From Hysterium pulicare CBS 123377 (lineage: Eukaryota; Ascomycota; Dothideomycetes; Hysteriales; Hysteriaceae), in assembly GCA_000467715.1 (NCBI GenBank), contig AJFK01000035.1, forward strand, positions 27,233 to 91,232: 64,000 nucleotides of DNA, written 5' to 3'. Positions 25,583-36,267 of this stretch are shown in pieces. The position numbers and the translations under genes were made by a program. A model generated the notes under the pieces. That model saw only the letters and a list, made by a program, of their open reading frames with translations, made no database searches and was not told the DNA's origin. Within the stretch, counting starts at the first letter, position 1. Each line of letters begins with the position of its first letter.

Positions 25583-26433
25583 CTGGTCGATAAGTAATTG
25601 AAAAAAGGAAGGGAGAGTGTTTGGTGGATTTAGGGTCGCCTTCTTCAGTATACCCCTCGCTTTGGTTTGCTCTTTTATAGATTGTACACAAACCGACAGC
25701 TGTAGACACTTTAATCTTTTACAATGGAATAGAACGATGTTTTTATAATACCTGGTATTTGATTCTCTATGTGCGTTCGAAAACACTTCCTGATACTGAC
25801 TGACTGACCGTACGCCTCTTTAAATTCTGCATTTCCAAATGGACAAGCAGCTTCAGGGCGAGAAGAAGGTTGTTTGAAAACTCACGAGACGAAATCTTCA
25901 AGAAACCAGCCAAGCCCAGCCAGTCGCCAAGCATCTATTTTTATCCTTCCCACCGACTCCTCAAAAGCAACCAAGAGGGCATCCAGTCACCGCGCCGTAA
26001 CATCGCGTCACACAAATGCAGCCACAAAAAGCGCAGCATGAAAGGCACTTTTCTGCCCCAAAGTGAGCTTTCTCTTTCGCCTAGACGAGGCTGAAATAGC
26101 CAAGAACATCCACGCAAGACTTCCTCAGCTCGCCCGCTCTCCGCTTGTGATGTACTGGAAAGGCTCAAGCGCAGTAGGGCTGAGATGTGACACCGCACCG
26201 GCATGAGCGAGCTATAATATCAGTAAAGAGAAGTTCGCGAGTACTTAAGTTTTGGGTTGTCTTTATCTCGTATTCTCAATTTCCAGTCTGATTTCTTGTT
26301 GTCAAATAACCTACTTTTTTATCAATCTCTTACCCTCATCTCCCATCTCTAAACACTAAGCATCAGTCCACACCACGAATCGGACGCTTCATACCATTCA
26401 AAACTTACAACACCATCCTATCCACAATCAACC
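25583..26433. other. Intergenic region, ammonium transporter to hydrolase
   Basis: 851 bp. The last 150 bp before the hydrolase are CT- and CAAC-rich. No other element is seen. Confidence 0.5.
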
Positions 26434-27534
26434 ATGCCATTCGGTCCCTTCGCCCTAACCTGGTCAAACCCCAAACCCCCTCTCACAGCACTCCCCTCCG
26501 GAATAACCCGCACCTGCATCTCCACTCCCTCCGGCCGCCTCGAACTCCTTTCCGCCATCCCTCCTTTTGCCACGACCAACGAGTCTCCCATCATTTTCGC
26601 GCATGGCGGCTTCGGCTGCGCAGCCGTATGGCTCGAATACATGAGCTACTTCTCCGGGCGCGGAATTCCATGCTACGCTATCTCGTACCGCGGGCATGGA
26701 AGTAGTTGGAACCCGGGGTTTTGGGGGTTAGTGTACGGGACGAGTCGGGATGCTTTGGGTGGGGATTTAGTGGCGGGAATAAAGGAGGTGGAGTGGTTAG
26801 AGAAGGAGAGGACGGGAGTGGAGAGAGGAGTGGTGCTGATAGGTCATTCGAGCGGTGGAGGGTTGAGCCAGCTGGTTTTGAGTAAAGGAGATGTGAGACT
26901 GCGGGGGTTGGGATTGATTGCGAGTATTCCTTGTTTTGGATCGTGTGTTCTGCCTTTCCTCCTGTTTCAACTCAAATTCTCATACTGAAAACCCCTTAGA
27001 ACGGGCGTCTATCTCAACTGGTTCAAACTCGACCCCCTATTCAATTTCCGCATGATATGGCATGCATGGCATCCGAAATCCCCGCTCTCAAACACCCATC
27101 TCATCAAACAAGTCTTCTTCGGCTCTTCGATGCCGGCTTCTAGAGTCCGCGCGTTTGAAACCCTTCTCGCGCCTTACGAGTCCTTTCTTTGGCCGATGCA
27201 AATGTTCAGGCCATTCGTTGATGTCAAGAACATCTTGCTGAACATCACCGGATGGGGGATGCGGACGAATGGGGAAAGGGGGAGTGAAAGGCTGTTAGTT
27301 ATGGTGGGGACGGAGGACAAGATCACTACGAAGGAGATTTCATTCACCATGGTAGAGGATTATAGGAAAGCGCTCGGGCAGTTGGTGAGGGACAAGAAAA
27401 TTGATGCTGTTGAAGAGGAACGGAGTTGTGGAGTTAGGTTTGAGACTGTGGAGGGAGTCGGCCATCATTTGCAGAATGACGTTAATTGGGAGGAAGGCGC
27501 TGAGAAGATTCTGAGGTGGTATGAGCAGTTGTAA
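26434..27534 (+). CDS. Alpha/beta hydrolase
   Basis: 347 aa, exons 26434-26942 and 27000-27534. The oxyanion-hole motif is IIFAHGGFGCAA, the nucleophile elbow is LIGHSSGGGLSQL (Ser in G-H-S-S-G), an acid candidate is in VMVGTEDKITT, and the histidine is in VEGVGHHLQND. This is a complete catalytic set for a serine hydrolase of the alpha/beta fold (AB_hydrolase_6-like). There is no signal peptide, so it is probably cytosolic. Substrate is unknown; esterase, lipase or lactonase activity would fit. The start MPFGPFALTWSNPKP follows a CCATCC-rich leader. The intron is short (57 nt) and removes an in-frame stop. Confidence 0.87.
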
Positions 27535-28258
27535 CGAAATGGGGCTTTAGATAAGTGTAGGTTCAGGTAATTTGAGATGGTAGCTTAGGAGGTAGGTACC
27601 TGATCTCAGGATTCGGTCCAATGGTTTATCTCTTATACGCTTCGTGCAGCATCCATCCTTCACACCTTTCGCAAAGCCCTTTCTTGCGGAGGTTGATATT
27701 TGTTGAGAGTTGGGGTTGACGCAATTTGAAGGCATTAGAAAAAGTGTGGGCTTGTTAGGTTAGCGTGAGATTTTTCTGTGGCAGCTTCACAAGGGGGTGT
27801 CATAATTCGTCCTTTTCGGAGGATCTTGCCCTACCACCTTCTTTACCACCGCCTTACAATGCTAAGTTAGACTCTAGGATAAATGCAAGTTGGCAACCAG
27901 AAGGTTAGTTGGAAATAGTATATAGAATAGGACCTTCCAGCCCTGTACCGGCAAAGGAGTGTATAGTACAACGAATAATGACACCCGTTATGCTCTGTGT
28001 CAATATTACCGTGGAATTTTGCTTCCGCTAAGCTTTTCATTAATCAAGCCCACAATGCGGAACAATGTCTGATAACAGTAGCTGAAATCCGACCAGCGGG
28101 GAAACCGGGATACGATTAAGAATACAACGGAAGTGGAATGAGAACAACTGATAACCAAAACACGGGTACGGGATGCAGAAGACCATGAGATTGAGATTGA
28201 AATAACACAAGAATAAGTCAAAGCCAATGACAGCAAAAGGGAAATGAGGTGTACGGAC
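27535..28258. other. Convergent 3' intergenic region
   Basis: 724 bp between the ends of the alpha/beta hydrolase (+) and the SGNH hydrolase gene (-). No supportable gene or repeat. Confidence 0.5.
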
Positions 28259-29591
28259 TCAGTCCCCCGCCTTCATTTTCTCAAAGATGGCCTCCATCAT
28301 CTTTTCGAATCCATTTGTTTTCGGATGGAAAGGTCTCATCGCTCTGGAGATAGTTAGCGCCTCCTTCAATACTTCTCTTGAACATATGGAGACTTACGAT
28401 CCTGGTCTATCAGGTGTAGGATCACTATCAGCACCAATAGGCTCATCCGGATGCTCGGCTCTCCAAGCATCAATATCTCTTTGCATCGGCTCTTGAGGTA
28501 CCCAAGGAGGCCGGGGCGGATTGTACAGCCAGACGTTTGCGCTCTTTGGGTCGTCCTCCCACTGGTCATCGACATTGTGGTTCGTTTTGCAGAAGCGATG
28601 GCCGTCAAACATGTGGCTGATTTCGACGAAGTGAACGTTTTTTCCATGGGCATCGCCTTCTCAGAACTCTTGTATAGCTTCTTCAATCTTTGTTCTCAAC
28701 GTCTCGGCCAGGTCGTTGATGTCGTGGCGGAGCTGCTGAGTCAACTTCGGTCTGCAATATAACAGGCCGAAGGTTTGATCGTTGCACCAATTGTCATCGA
28801 CATTGAACGGGTGAGCGTAACTTTATTTATCTAATTAGCACATGTTGCGAATGGAAAATTAATGACAACTTCGTGAGCGGTGCTATGAACCTTCATTGGG
28901 AAATGATCATGCTCAGGAATGAACAACTTACTTCGTGGCATATAGTTGGAAATTTGGGTTCTTTTTCCTCCCTTCTTTTATGATAGCACCTAACATTACT
29001 TTGCAGTTGTATTTGAATGCTCCGTCATCGTTCACCTTCGCTTTGGAGTCTTGTAGGGCTTTGTAACAGTCACCATTGGGGTTGGGATATTCTGGACTGC
29101 AGTTGGAGTCGAGAATTGGTACATAGATGCATTTCTGGACAAGATTACCCCAGCCAAGCTCGTTGCCTCCTACGCTAGGTTCCAATTAGTCTCACTCTAG
29201 AAATTTGTTTGTGGAGTGCTACTCACGTTAGTGTTGCGAATTCGGTGCCGTCATCCATTTGCCCAGCTTGACCACCCATACCTGCAAAATTAGACCCCGA
29301 ACATGCAGGCCATCTGAACTGCTGCTCATTCACAGGGAAAAAGCTCCCGTTCTGAGACATCTGATACGCGTAAGCCTCCTTGGAACGCCTACAACGTCTC
29401 ATCTCATTGCGGTCTTGATCATAGTCCAAGTCTGCTTCCCACGTCACTCCCGTTGCCCAAGAGTCGCCAAGGGATGCCCATTTCAAGACAGAGTAGGGGC
29501 CGTATGTACCGGGGGGAAGGCCTCCAAGAGGAGAGGTGCGGGCAACTTGACAGAAAGGGATTACCAGAAAGACGAATAGAAAATGTAGCAT
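28259..29591 (-). pseudogene. Secreted SGNH-type hydrolase with in-frame stop
   Basis: Exons 29591-29227, 29174-28932, 28820-28398 and 28343-28259 join in phase to 371 codons, but codon 256 is TGA (28661-28663). Both sides read as one protein: ...RTKIEEAIQEF, stop, EGDAHGKNVHFVEISHMFDG. No GT..AG pair could remove it. An N-terminal signal peptide (MLHFLFVFLVIPFCQV) predicts secretion. SGNH blocks: SLGDSWATG (nucleophile Ser), TVGGNELGWG, and RPFHPKTNGF with the catalytic His in the last exon. The stop would cut away the His, so a truncated product should be inactive. Alternatives are a sequencing error or stop-codon read-through. Substrate unknown; esterase or lipase is likely from the fold. 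Confidence 0.72.
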
Positions 29592-30697
29592 GGTGCAAAG
29601 TAATAAGATAGAGAATGCTTGAAAGCTGCACGTAATAGGATGAGCGTTTTTGAAGTGCTGTACACATGTTGATATGCAGTGTCGACATCAGCTAATGTAT
29701 AAACCCGTCCTCAAGTTGACAGATTTGCGGCAAGGACATGTTAATGGATAGGGCGACAATTGCACAATGCCAGTGATTCAAGAAGGATCTAAGAGCGAGT
29801 CTTGAAGGAAGAGTGATCCAACGGTTGTGATCGTCCGTGATGTATTTTTGGATGCCTTTTGCTTGATGTAGTTGACTAAGGAACGATCGTGATGTACGTA
29901 CATGAGATTTCGTAGTGAACACGTTCCCAAATGAGTTGGTGCTTCGGTTCGTACGGACAATCTGAACTTTCTTCAGGGCCTTGTTAGAAATTTCGGGTTG
30001 AGGTAGTATCTAAAGAAACCTTCGGTTCTTCATAACTGCTTTCGTGAAGGAAAAGCGATTTAGGGCGTTTGTGCCAATTGGAGCGTAACGCGATTCTGCA
30101 TCTCCCACAATCAACATGTTTGAAAAGAATACGGAATAAAATCCGTACGAGCCAGTCTAGAAGGATTTGTTGGAGAGCCGGCAGCCCAGGACATCAGTTC
30201 GAATGTAAAGCAAAGATCTTCAGGGCCTGTGTTGTAGACATGTCTGCATTTGTGGAAGAAAAGACCAATCCGTCGAGGCACAGACCAGTATGCAAAAGGT
30301 TTCACGAAGCGCCCGACGTCTTGTTGAAGCTGTAGTTAGCGAAGTGTTTCAAAAGGCGTGAAACTTTCCGCCACGATCCTAAATAACCGACGCTGCAAAA
30401 GCCGCATCCTATCGAGTCTGGGTTTGGTCTTGCCAGGTTTCGGTGGATTGTTGGTTTATGTTATGTCGTACGTATTTGTTTAATAAAGGAAATGCCGGGC
30501 ACGAAACGAAGCCATACTTGTGACGGGGTTTGTCTAAATTTGGATGCATAGCCTCCTCACTTCTACTTTGCCGCACCAGCCGCACTCGTGAGATTCTTCT
30601 GGCCATGGACATAGACGGTGCACCAAACACAAGATATCTTTCTATTGCTCAAACTCCACGTATTTCGAGCTCGTTTTGTTGATGATCAGTCGCCGAC
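29592..30697. other. Divergent intergenic region
   Basis: 1.1 kb between the SGNH gene (-) and a secreted-protein gene (+). Only short frames; no repeat seen. Confidence 0.5.
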
Positions 30698-31935
30698 ATG
30701 CCCTCCTCTTATTCTAGTCTCGGACTTCCTGTGTTGGTGAAATGCATCGCACTTCTCTCAATCATCGGCCTTTCAATCAGCTCCGCTATACCAAATCAAA
30801 TCCCATTAACATGTGACCCTGATTCCTGTACGAAACCTGCTTATGCAGTCGGCTTTGATATAACCCTTTCCTACGGGTATGTTCGGACTGATCCAGATGT
30901 CGAATTTGAAGCTAACACCAGCAGAACTGCCGTTATTCGATGGGAAGATGGCACGTTCGAGCCTGTAGCTCATATCGATGGCTCACCAGCGTACTACGAG
31001 ACTATGAAGTATGTTTCTTTAGAGTCCTCGTGGCATCTCCAGTAGGTACCAAGATATCTTCAATGAAGCTTCATCCCAACGTCCAATCTAGTCCGCCTTA
31101 TCAGTTCCCTCTCGATTCCCTCTGGGATACGCCTCGGGAAAGAATCCGCTGGGTCCGCAAGAAGCTGGGCCTTCCAGCCTCCAACGAAGTCGGGCATATC
31201 GGGAAAATGATGATCGCTTTGCGGGAAGCCGTTGAGGAAAGACTCGGAGAGAAGATTGACACGGCCGTCATTGTAAGGCCTGAGCTTTTTGCACTCTTTC
31301 ACGAAGATTTGATTGATGCCCTTGAGTATGCCGAGCTTAGATACCTGGAACTATGTAGATGGTGTCCAGTACAGTTCGAGCTCTGGGCGGGTTATGCCGG
31401 AAGCGGGTTTGGATTATGCCAAAACTTCGCCAATACGACTGCGTGTAGGGAAGAGATGGAGACCATACCGTACCAAAGTGTCCTTTCTCTCCTCTACACC
31501 AAGAAAGTGTTCGAAGTGCATCAAGGAGAGCTCAAGTATGCATACCACACGAATACGCACGTGGACTGGTATGGCCTCAATTGGACTTTGGGGTCAGGGG
31601 CCATTCCAGACGATGCGAACGAAAATCGGCGATATTGGGAGCAAGTCCGGGACCAATTGCACGCAGTAGCGAAGTCTTTTGAGGGGCAACGAATTGAAAT
31701 AGTCATATTTCAAGGAGAAAGCGCGTTAGACCCGCTGTTCATGCAGGTTGTGCGTGATGTGGTAATGGAGCTGCAACTCGAAGTGCCGGAGTTCATACAT
31801 GACGAACCTGCATTCGTGTCGGCGAAAGGGGCAGCGGAGTACGCGTACAGAAGACTGAGCGGATTCACACTATGGGAAAGAGATCTTGAATATTCGCTTG
31901 TTGGCTATGCCGGATTGGCTGATTATGATGGTTGA
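30698..31935 (+). CDS. Predicted secreted protein, unknown family
   Basis: A signal peptide-like start (KCIALLSIIGLSISSAIPN) precedes CDPDSCTKPAYAVGFDITLSYG. The best model has exons 30698-31041 and 31092-31935 (395 aa), with a 50-nt intron GTAGGT..TCTAG. The second exon is a continuous 280-codon frame with protein-like composition (LWDTPRERIRWVRKKLGLPA, ELFALFHEDLIDALEYAELR). I do not recognise the family; a faint likeness of VGFDITLSYGYV to the phosphate-1 loop of actin/Hsp70-fold ATPases is not enough to call one. The junction is uncertain: a shorter 34-nt splice would give a plausible MNRYQDIFNEASSQ stretch but then meets a stop. Four Asn-x-Ser/Thr sites fit secretion. Confidence 0.6.
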
Positions 31936-32169
31936 TATTTCGTTCGTGGGCTGCAGCATATGTTCTTTCTTTCAGACAAGTTGAGACTTTGTGGTACATT
32001 CTAAGCACTCCATCAACCTAAACACTTTTCGGTTTGACATCCACTATGATTGTTGTCCATAGCAGACTTCGCAAATAACGCCCTCCCGGTCAAGTTTGAT
32101 ATCAATACTACGACTACCGGTCAGCCTTAAACACATTATACGAATACTGAATCGGGTGAAAAAGTCTTA

Positions 32170-33451
32170 CTATCTGCTGCGGTCAGGGTGATCAATACCA
32201 TATGTCACTCTTGATAGACGGCTCCTGAAGATGTTTGGTTGGGCTGGCCGTCCAATTAAACCTGGGACATAAAGGAGGTAGTTCCACGGTAGTTCAGGTT
32301 CTAGGATTGTATTCCTTGCTCTGGCAATTTCAATGGCTTCAATATACAGACTTCTACAGGTGAGTACAAGAGCCGTGCCCCTATTCCACGGAGTAGAAGG
32401 AGCCTTGCGATCCAGCGGGTCAGCATTCGTTCGTTGTGGCACCATGACCTCCTCCAAAATCTGTAGGCGGATTTCGGGAGGTAGGCTCAATAACAGTGAC
32501 GACTGATTGATTTGAGGTCTTCCATGGAAACTAGAGATCAGATCATCTAGCCGGAGCGATACCGGTTTGACGAGATAAATTCTAGCCATATCATCTTGAA
32601 GACTTCGAAGTGCAAGATCGTTGTTCTCAGTGACGATTCGTTTGCCTAATAATATCTTTTCCCATGTGTCCAACGGTAGCGGTGATTCCTCTTGGTTTAT
32701 TCCTTCGTCGTAGACAGGCCGTCGCCAGGACGGGGATTCGCGGTGTGATTGTGCCACTTTCCATTCCAACCGGTTCTCGTCCTCAATCATCTCGATTTCG
32801 ATCCCTTTCTTCTTGTAATATCGTTCTGGATCTACTAAGGCTAGCATTTCTGATACGTCTTTCAATAAAGGCACAGGCTGACAGGCTCAAGTGGTACTGA
32901 CGTGGCAGCGTTGAGAAATGGTGAATCGCGGGCACGGAACTTCTGGATTACATAAGCAGATAGCTCAGTCTTTCCGACCTCCAACCATCGCTGCAGTAAC
33001 ATGAAGCCGCCACCAACAGAGCAATCTTGAAGACACTACCGCTCAACGTCCTGGAAGGCGTAGTCTTCACTTTATGTTTCATTAAGCGATAACGCCAATC
33101 CTTCTGGTCATTCGGAGGTTTACCCACCATGATCCCCCTGGCAACCTCTGTTTGAATCTCTTCGACTTCAAAGTATCATTGACGAATATCTAAGTTTCTG
33201 TAGCAGATATGTCACTCGCTATCTCCTTTGTAATGACCCTACATCTCGTCTTGAAGGCACTGGTTTCCCATTATTTTCTTTTGCGATTCGCTCAGACAAC
33301 GCTGGAAGCACCACCTAGCAGATGCTGCTGTAACCATCTGATATTTTGAGATAAGAAGAATGTCACCGGGTTGGATTCTTCGGTCCAAGAGGGCCTGCCA
33401 GTGTTCGTCATCTTTGCGATCAGTCATTCGCAAGACCGTAGAGTCGGCCAT
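32170..33451 (-). CDS. F-box-like protein, fragmented gene model
   Basis: The 3' part (32874-32170) encodes a 2EXR/F-box-like unit: LLSLPPEIRLQILEEVM, then ALVLTCRSLYIEAIEIARA. Upstream on the same strand are more protein-like pieces: a frame starting MVGKPPNDQKDWRYRL (33130), a frame with RWLEVGKTELSAYVIQKFRA (about 33005-32890), and a 70-codon frame from ATG 33451 (MADSTVLRMTDRKDDEHWQA). They are in different frames. The join near 32900 would need an intron of only 20-24 nt, so a frameshift is more likely. The outer limits given are therefore the likely gene span rather than a proven CDS. Function unknown. Confidence 0.45.
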
Positions 33452-33718
33452 TAAAAGTATGCTTGTTGAAAATTTGAAGCCTGTTACCCTCTATTAACTG
33501 GTGATTAACTGCCTGTTATAGTCTTCTATGGGATTTGCTACATTGTTTGCTGAAGTTTGGAGCGGCGTGTGGAGCTTGATGTTTCCAATAATGCTTTCAC
33601 CAGAACTGGAGGGAGCGAAGAGGGCCGTAATATGGTCTAAGGTAGAGTTAGCTTACCTTGAGAGTTGTCACATGATATTCTGAACCAACATGGCTAGAAT
33701 CTCGCAATTTGTTGTGTG

Positions 33719-35861
33719 TTATAATATGAACACAAACGGTTTGCGCTCAATCTTTGGCACACCTCCCTCCACAAGTGGAATTCCGGCGTCATTCTCCCTT
33801 GTCCTCTTTGAAGATCCTCCATTCCTCTCATTCTGCCTCCTCAGCACAACCCTCAACACAAGAGCTAACACGCCCACCGCAAGCATAAACCCCGCACAAA
33901 TTGCCATCCCGTTAACATAAAACGGGGCGTCAGTATCCGGAAAAATACTCGTGCCAACCAGCGGACCCATCTGTCCGATAACATTCAAAACGGCCATGCC
34001 CGTCCCTTTCTTCGAGTCCGATTCCTGGTTATTGATGGTCCAGGTAATGATGATCGTGATTGCGGAGAAGAAGCCTGCGGCGGCCGGATAAATGCCGATG
34101 TAGCGCCAAGTGTGGTTTTCCCATTCGAGGTAGCCACCTAGGGCGATGAGGAGGTAGCCGGAGGTGGCGAGGAGGGAGTGGATGATTATGAAGGTGCTGC
34201 GGGTTTGGAAGCGGTCCGAGAGGTGGGCTGTTAGGAGGACTACTATGAAGGAAAAGAGGTAGGGAGGTGCTGAGAGGGCTTGCGCTTTTAGGGCTGTGTG
34301 GCCCATACTCAGGAAATGTAAGTTCAAGGATGATGCGGTGAAGGACTGAGGTCGACATACTCTCGGATAATAGTCGGGAGAAACACAGGCATTGAGCTGA
34401 ACGCTACATTGCAGCTGAAGAACATGAACTTTAGAGATGTGATTAGCGTTTTGGTTAACTGTTCAAGGATGGAAGAGGAATTTCGGGTATTTTAATGAGA
34501 CAAGAAGAGTGATGGCAGAACATACAGCTGTTAGGTAGCACTTCGGGTCCATAAGTGCCTGCAAGACCTCCCTAATCTTCAGTCCGCCTTTCTTTTCCTT
34601 GGTAAATTCATGTTTCTCTGTGCTGTTATCGAAGTCATCCTCATCTGCGGCCTCTTTCTCTTGCCTAAGTCTCAGAACAGCGACTTCTCTGAGCCTTGGA
34701 TTCAAGAATCGCGCCGTACCGGGACTGTCGGGTATGGCGTCCCAAGCCCATACCGCGACAAGTACACTAGGAAAGCCTTCGACAAGAAAGAGTAGTCTCC
34801 ATGGTGCAATAGGTCCATGTTGGCCGAGTTTTGTGATCAGCCATGCTAGACTACTGGCAAAAGATGTTGCCAGTGGAGCGGCGGAGATAAATAATCCAGT
34901 CCGAAAAGCGAGCTCATTACGACGGAAGAAGAACGAAAGGTAAAAAGGGACACCGGGTCCAAAAGCTGCCTCTCCGACACCGAGAAGAGCTCTAAGAGAT
35001 AATAGGAAGCCAAATGAGGTAGAAGTAGATTGTAATGAGGCAACTATGCCCCATGATAAGACGCAAAGGGATATATAAATATGCGGAGGAACGATTCGAT
35101 ACCTACAAGGATTTAGTAGATTGTACATGCGGACTAATCTTTGTATATTGGAGGCAGGGGTCTAACGTGCTGCGAGACCCGACCGCACGGTTCTTGGGTT
35201 GATCGCACTTACATTAAGGTCATCCATTCGAAAACAATATAAGTTATGTAGAAAGCCCACAGAAGCCATTCATACTGCTGTGGTCTTAACTTCAGGTCTC
35301 TTTCCAAACCTGCGATACGAGCATTTCCAATATCTGTCCATTGGTGTCAGCCCTTGTTCTATTCCTACCCTCTGTCGAACGCAAGTTGAATATGCCGCAG
35401 TTGTGCAGAACTCTAGAACTTTGAGAGATCTCAAACGGAATCTTCTTACTCGATCGATCTAGAAAGCTCAACAGATACAATAGCGCCATGAAGAGAACCA
35501 GTCTTCTATCTAGCTTCTTTAAAACAGCCCGATCCTCATCCGGAGTATACAACTCATAGCTCTGAATGGAAGAGCTTTGCGATACTCTTCTCGAGTCCCG
35601 CAAAAAGCTATCTTCTTCGCCGTCATCTTCCCCGTCGTAATGGCCCCGATTGATATCATCCTTCCCTCTCTTCCCCCCAGGTCTCGAAGAGAAATCTTTC
35701 AGTTGAAAGCTTTCCCCCTTATAATTATCTCCAGTCATAGTCAACGCATCGTCATCTTCGGAATCGGAGGGTGTGAGACGGACCGACGCGTCGTCGGTGC
35801 TTTGGGAGGAGGACTCTTGGGGTTTACGAGGGGGTTCTGGAGACGAGGAACTCGAAGGCAC
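33719..35861 (-). CDS. MFS transporter, anion:cation symporter type
   Basis: 588 aa in five exons: 35861-35450, 35333-35213, 35102-34526, 34428-34361 and 34307-33719, all with canonical borders and matching phases. A long acidic, Ser-rich cytosolic N-terminus (about 110 aa) leads to the first helix LVLFMALLYLLSFLDRSNIGNAR, the classic start of the ACS family (TC 2.A.1.14: nicotinate, allantoate, pantothenate and similar anion carriers). Further signatures: LLGVGEAAFGPGVPFYLSFF, APWRLLFLVEG, IIRDMGHTALKAQALSAPPY and TWRYIGIYPAAAGFF. About 12 helices. It imports a small organic anion or vitamin across the plasma membrane; the substrate cannot be told. The gene seems intact. Confidence 0.92.
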
Positions 35862-36267
35862 TATGTCGAAAGGAGACCCTCAAAGGGTCAATGAGACTTG
35901 GGAGGGGAGTCTGGCGGCATTGGCAATAGGGAACGATGCAAATGGCTAGTATTCAGCTGCGAAGTTCTTCGGCATCGGAGGAAAGACCGGAGACCCTGAA
36001 AGGCGCGAGGATGGCGGGAGTCCGTGCACGATGCCGATACCCGTCCCCGGATTTAATCTTGGCCACGTTTAATCTCGAACGACATTATTTTATTCCTCCT
36101 ACCCCTCTTAGAAGGACTCCAGCAAGTCCGTCAACACAGGTCAGAGCTCAATGCTTGTTCGAAACCATAGACCTCTCTAACTTGAAGATGAATGGTTCGG
36201 TAACAACGGCACTGATGTATCCCTTTGACAGGATCTCGAGTTTTTACAATACGCAGAAAAGGATCCA
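35862..36267. other. Intergenic region, MFS promoter and HET terminator
   Basis: 406 bp; short frames only, nothing further seen. Confidence 0.5.

Noticed and set aside
24884-25786. 300-codon frame antisense to the ammonium transporter
   Set aside because: Shadow of a strongly codon-biased gene; translation is Glu/Asp/Thr-rich without motifs.
31008-31041. 34-nt GT..AG intron in the secreted-protein gene
   Set aside because: Too short for fungal splicing and the joined frame meets a stop; the 50-nt alternative keeps the frame open.
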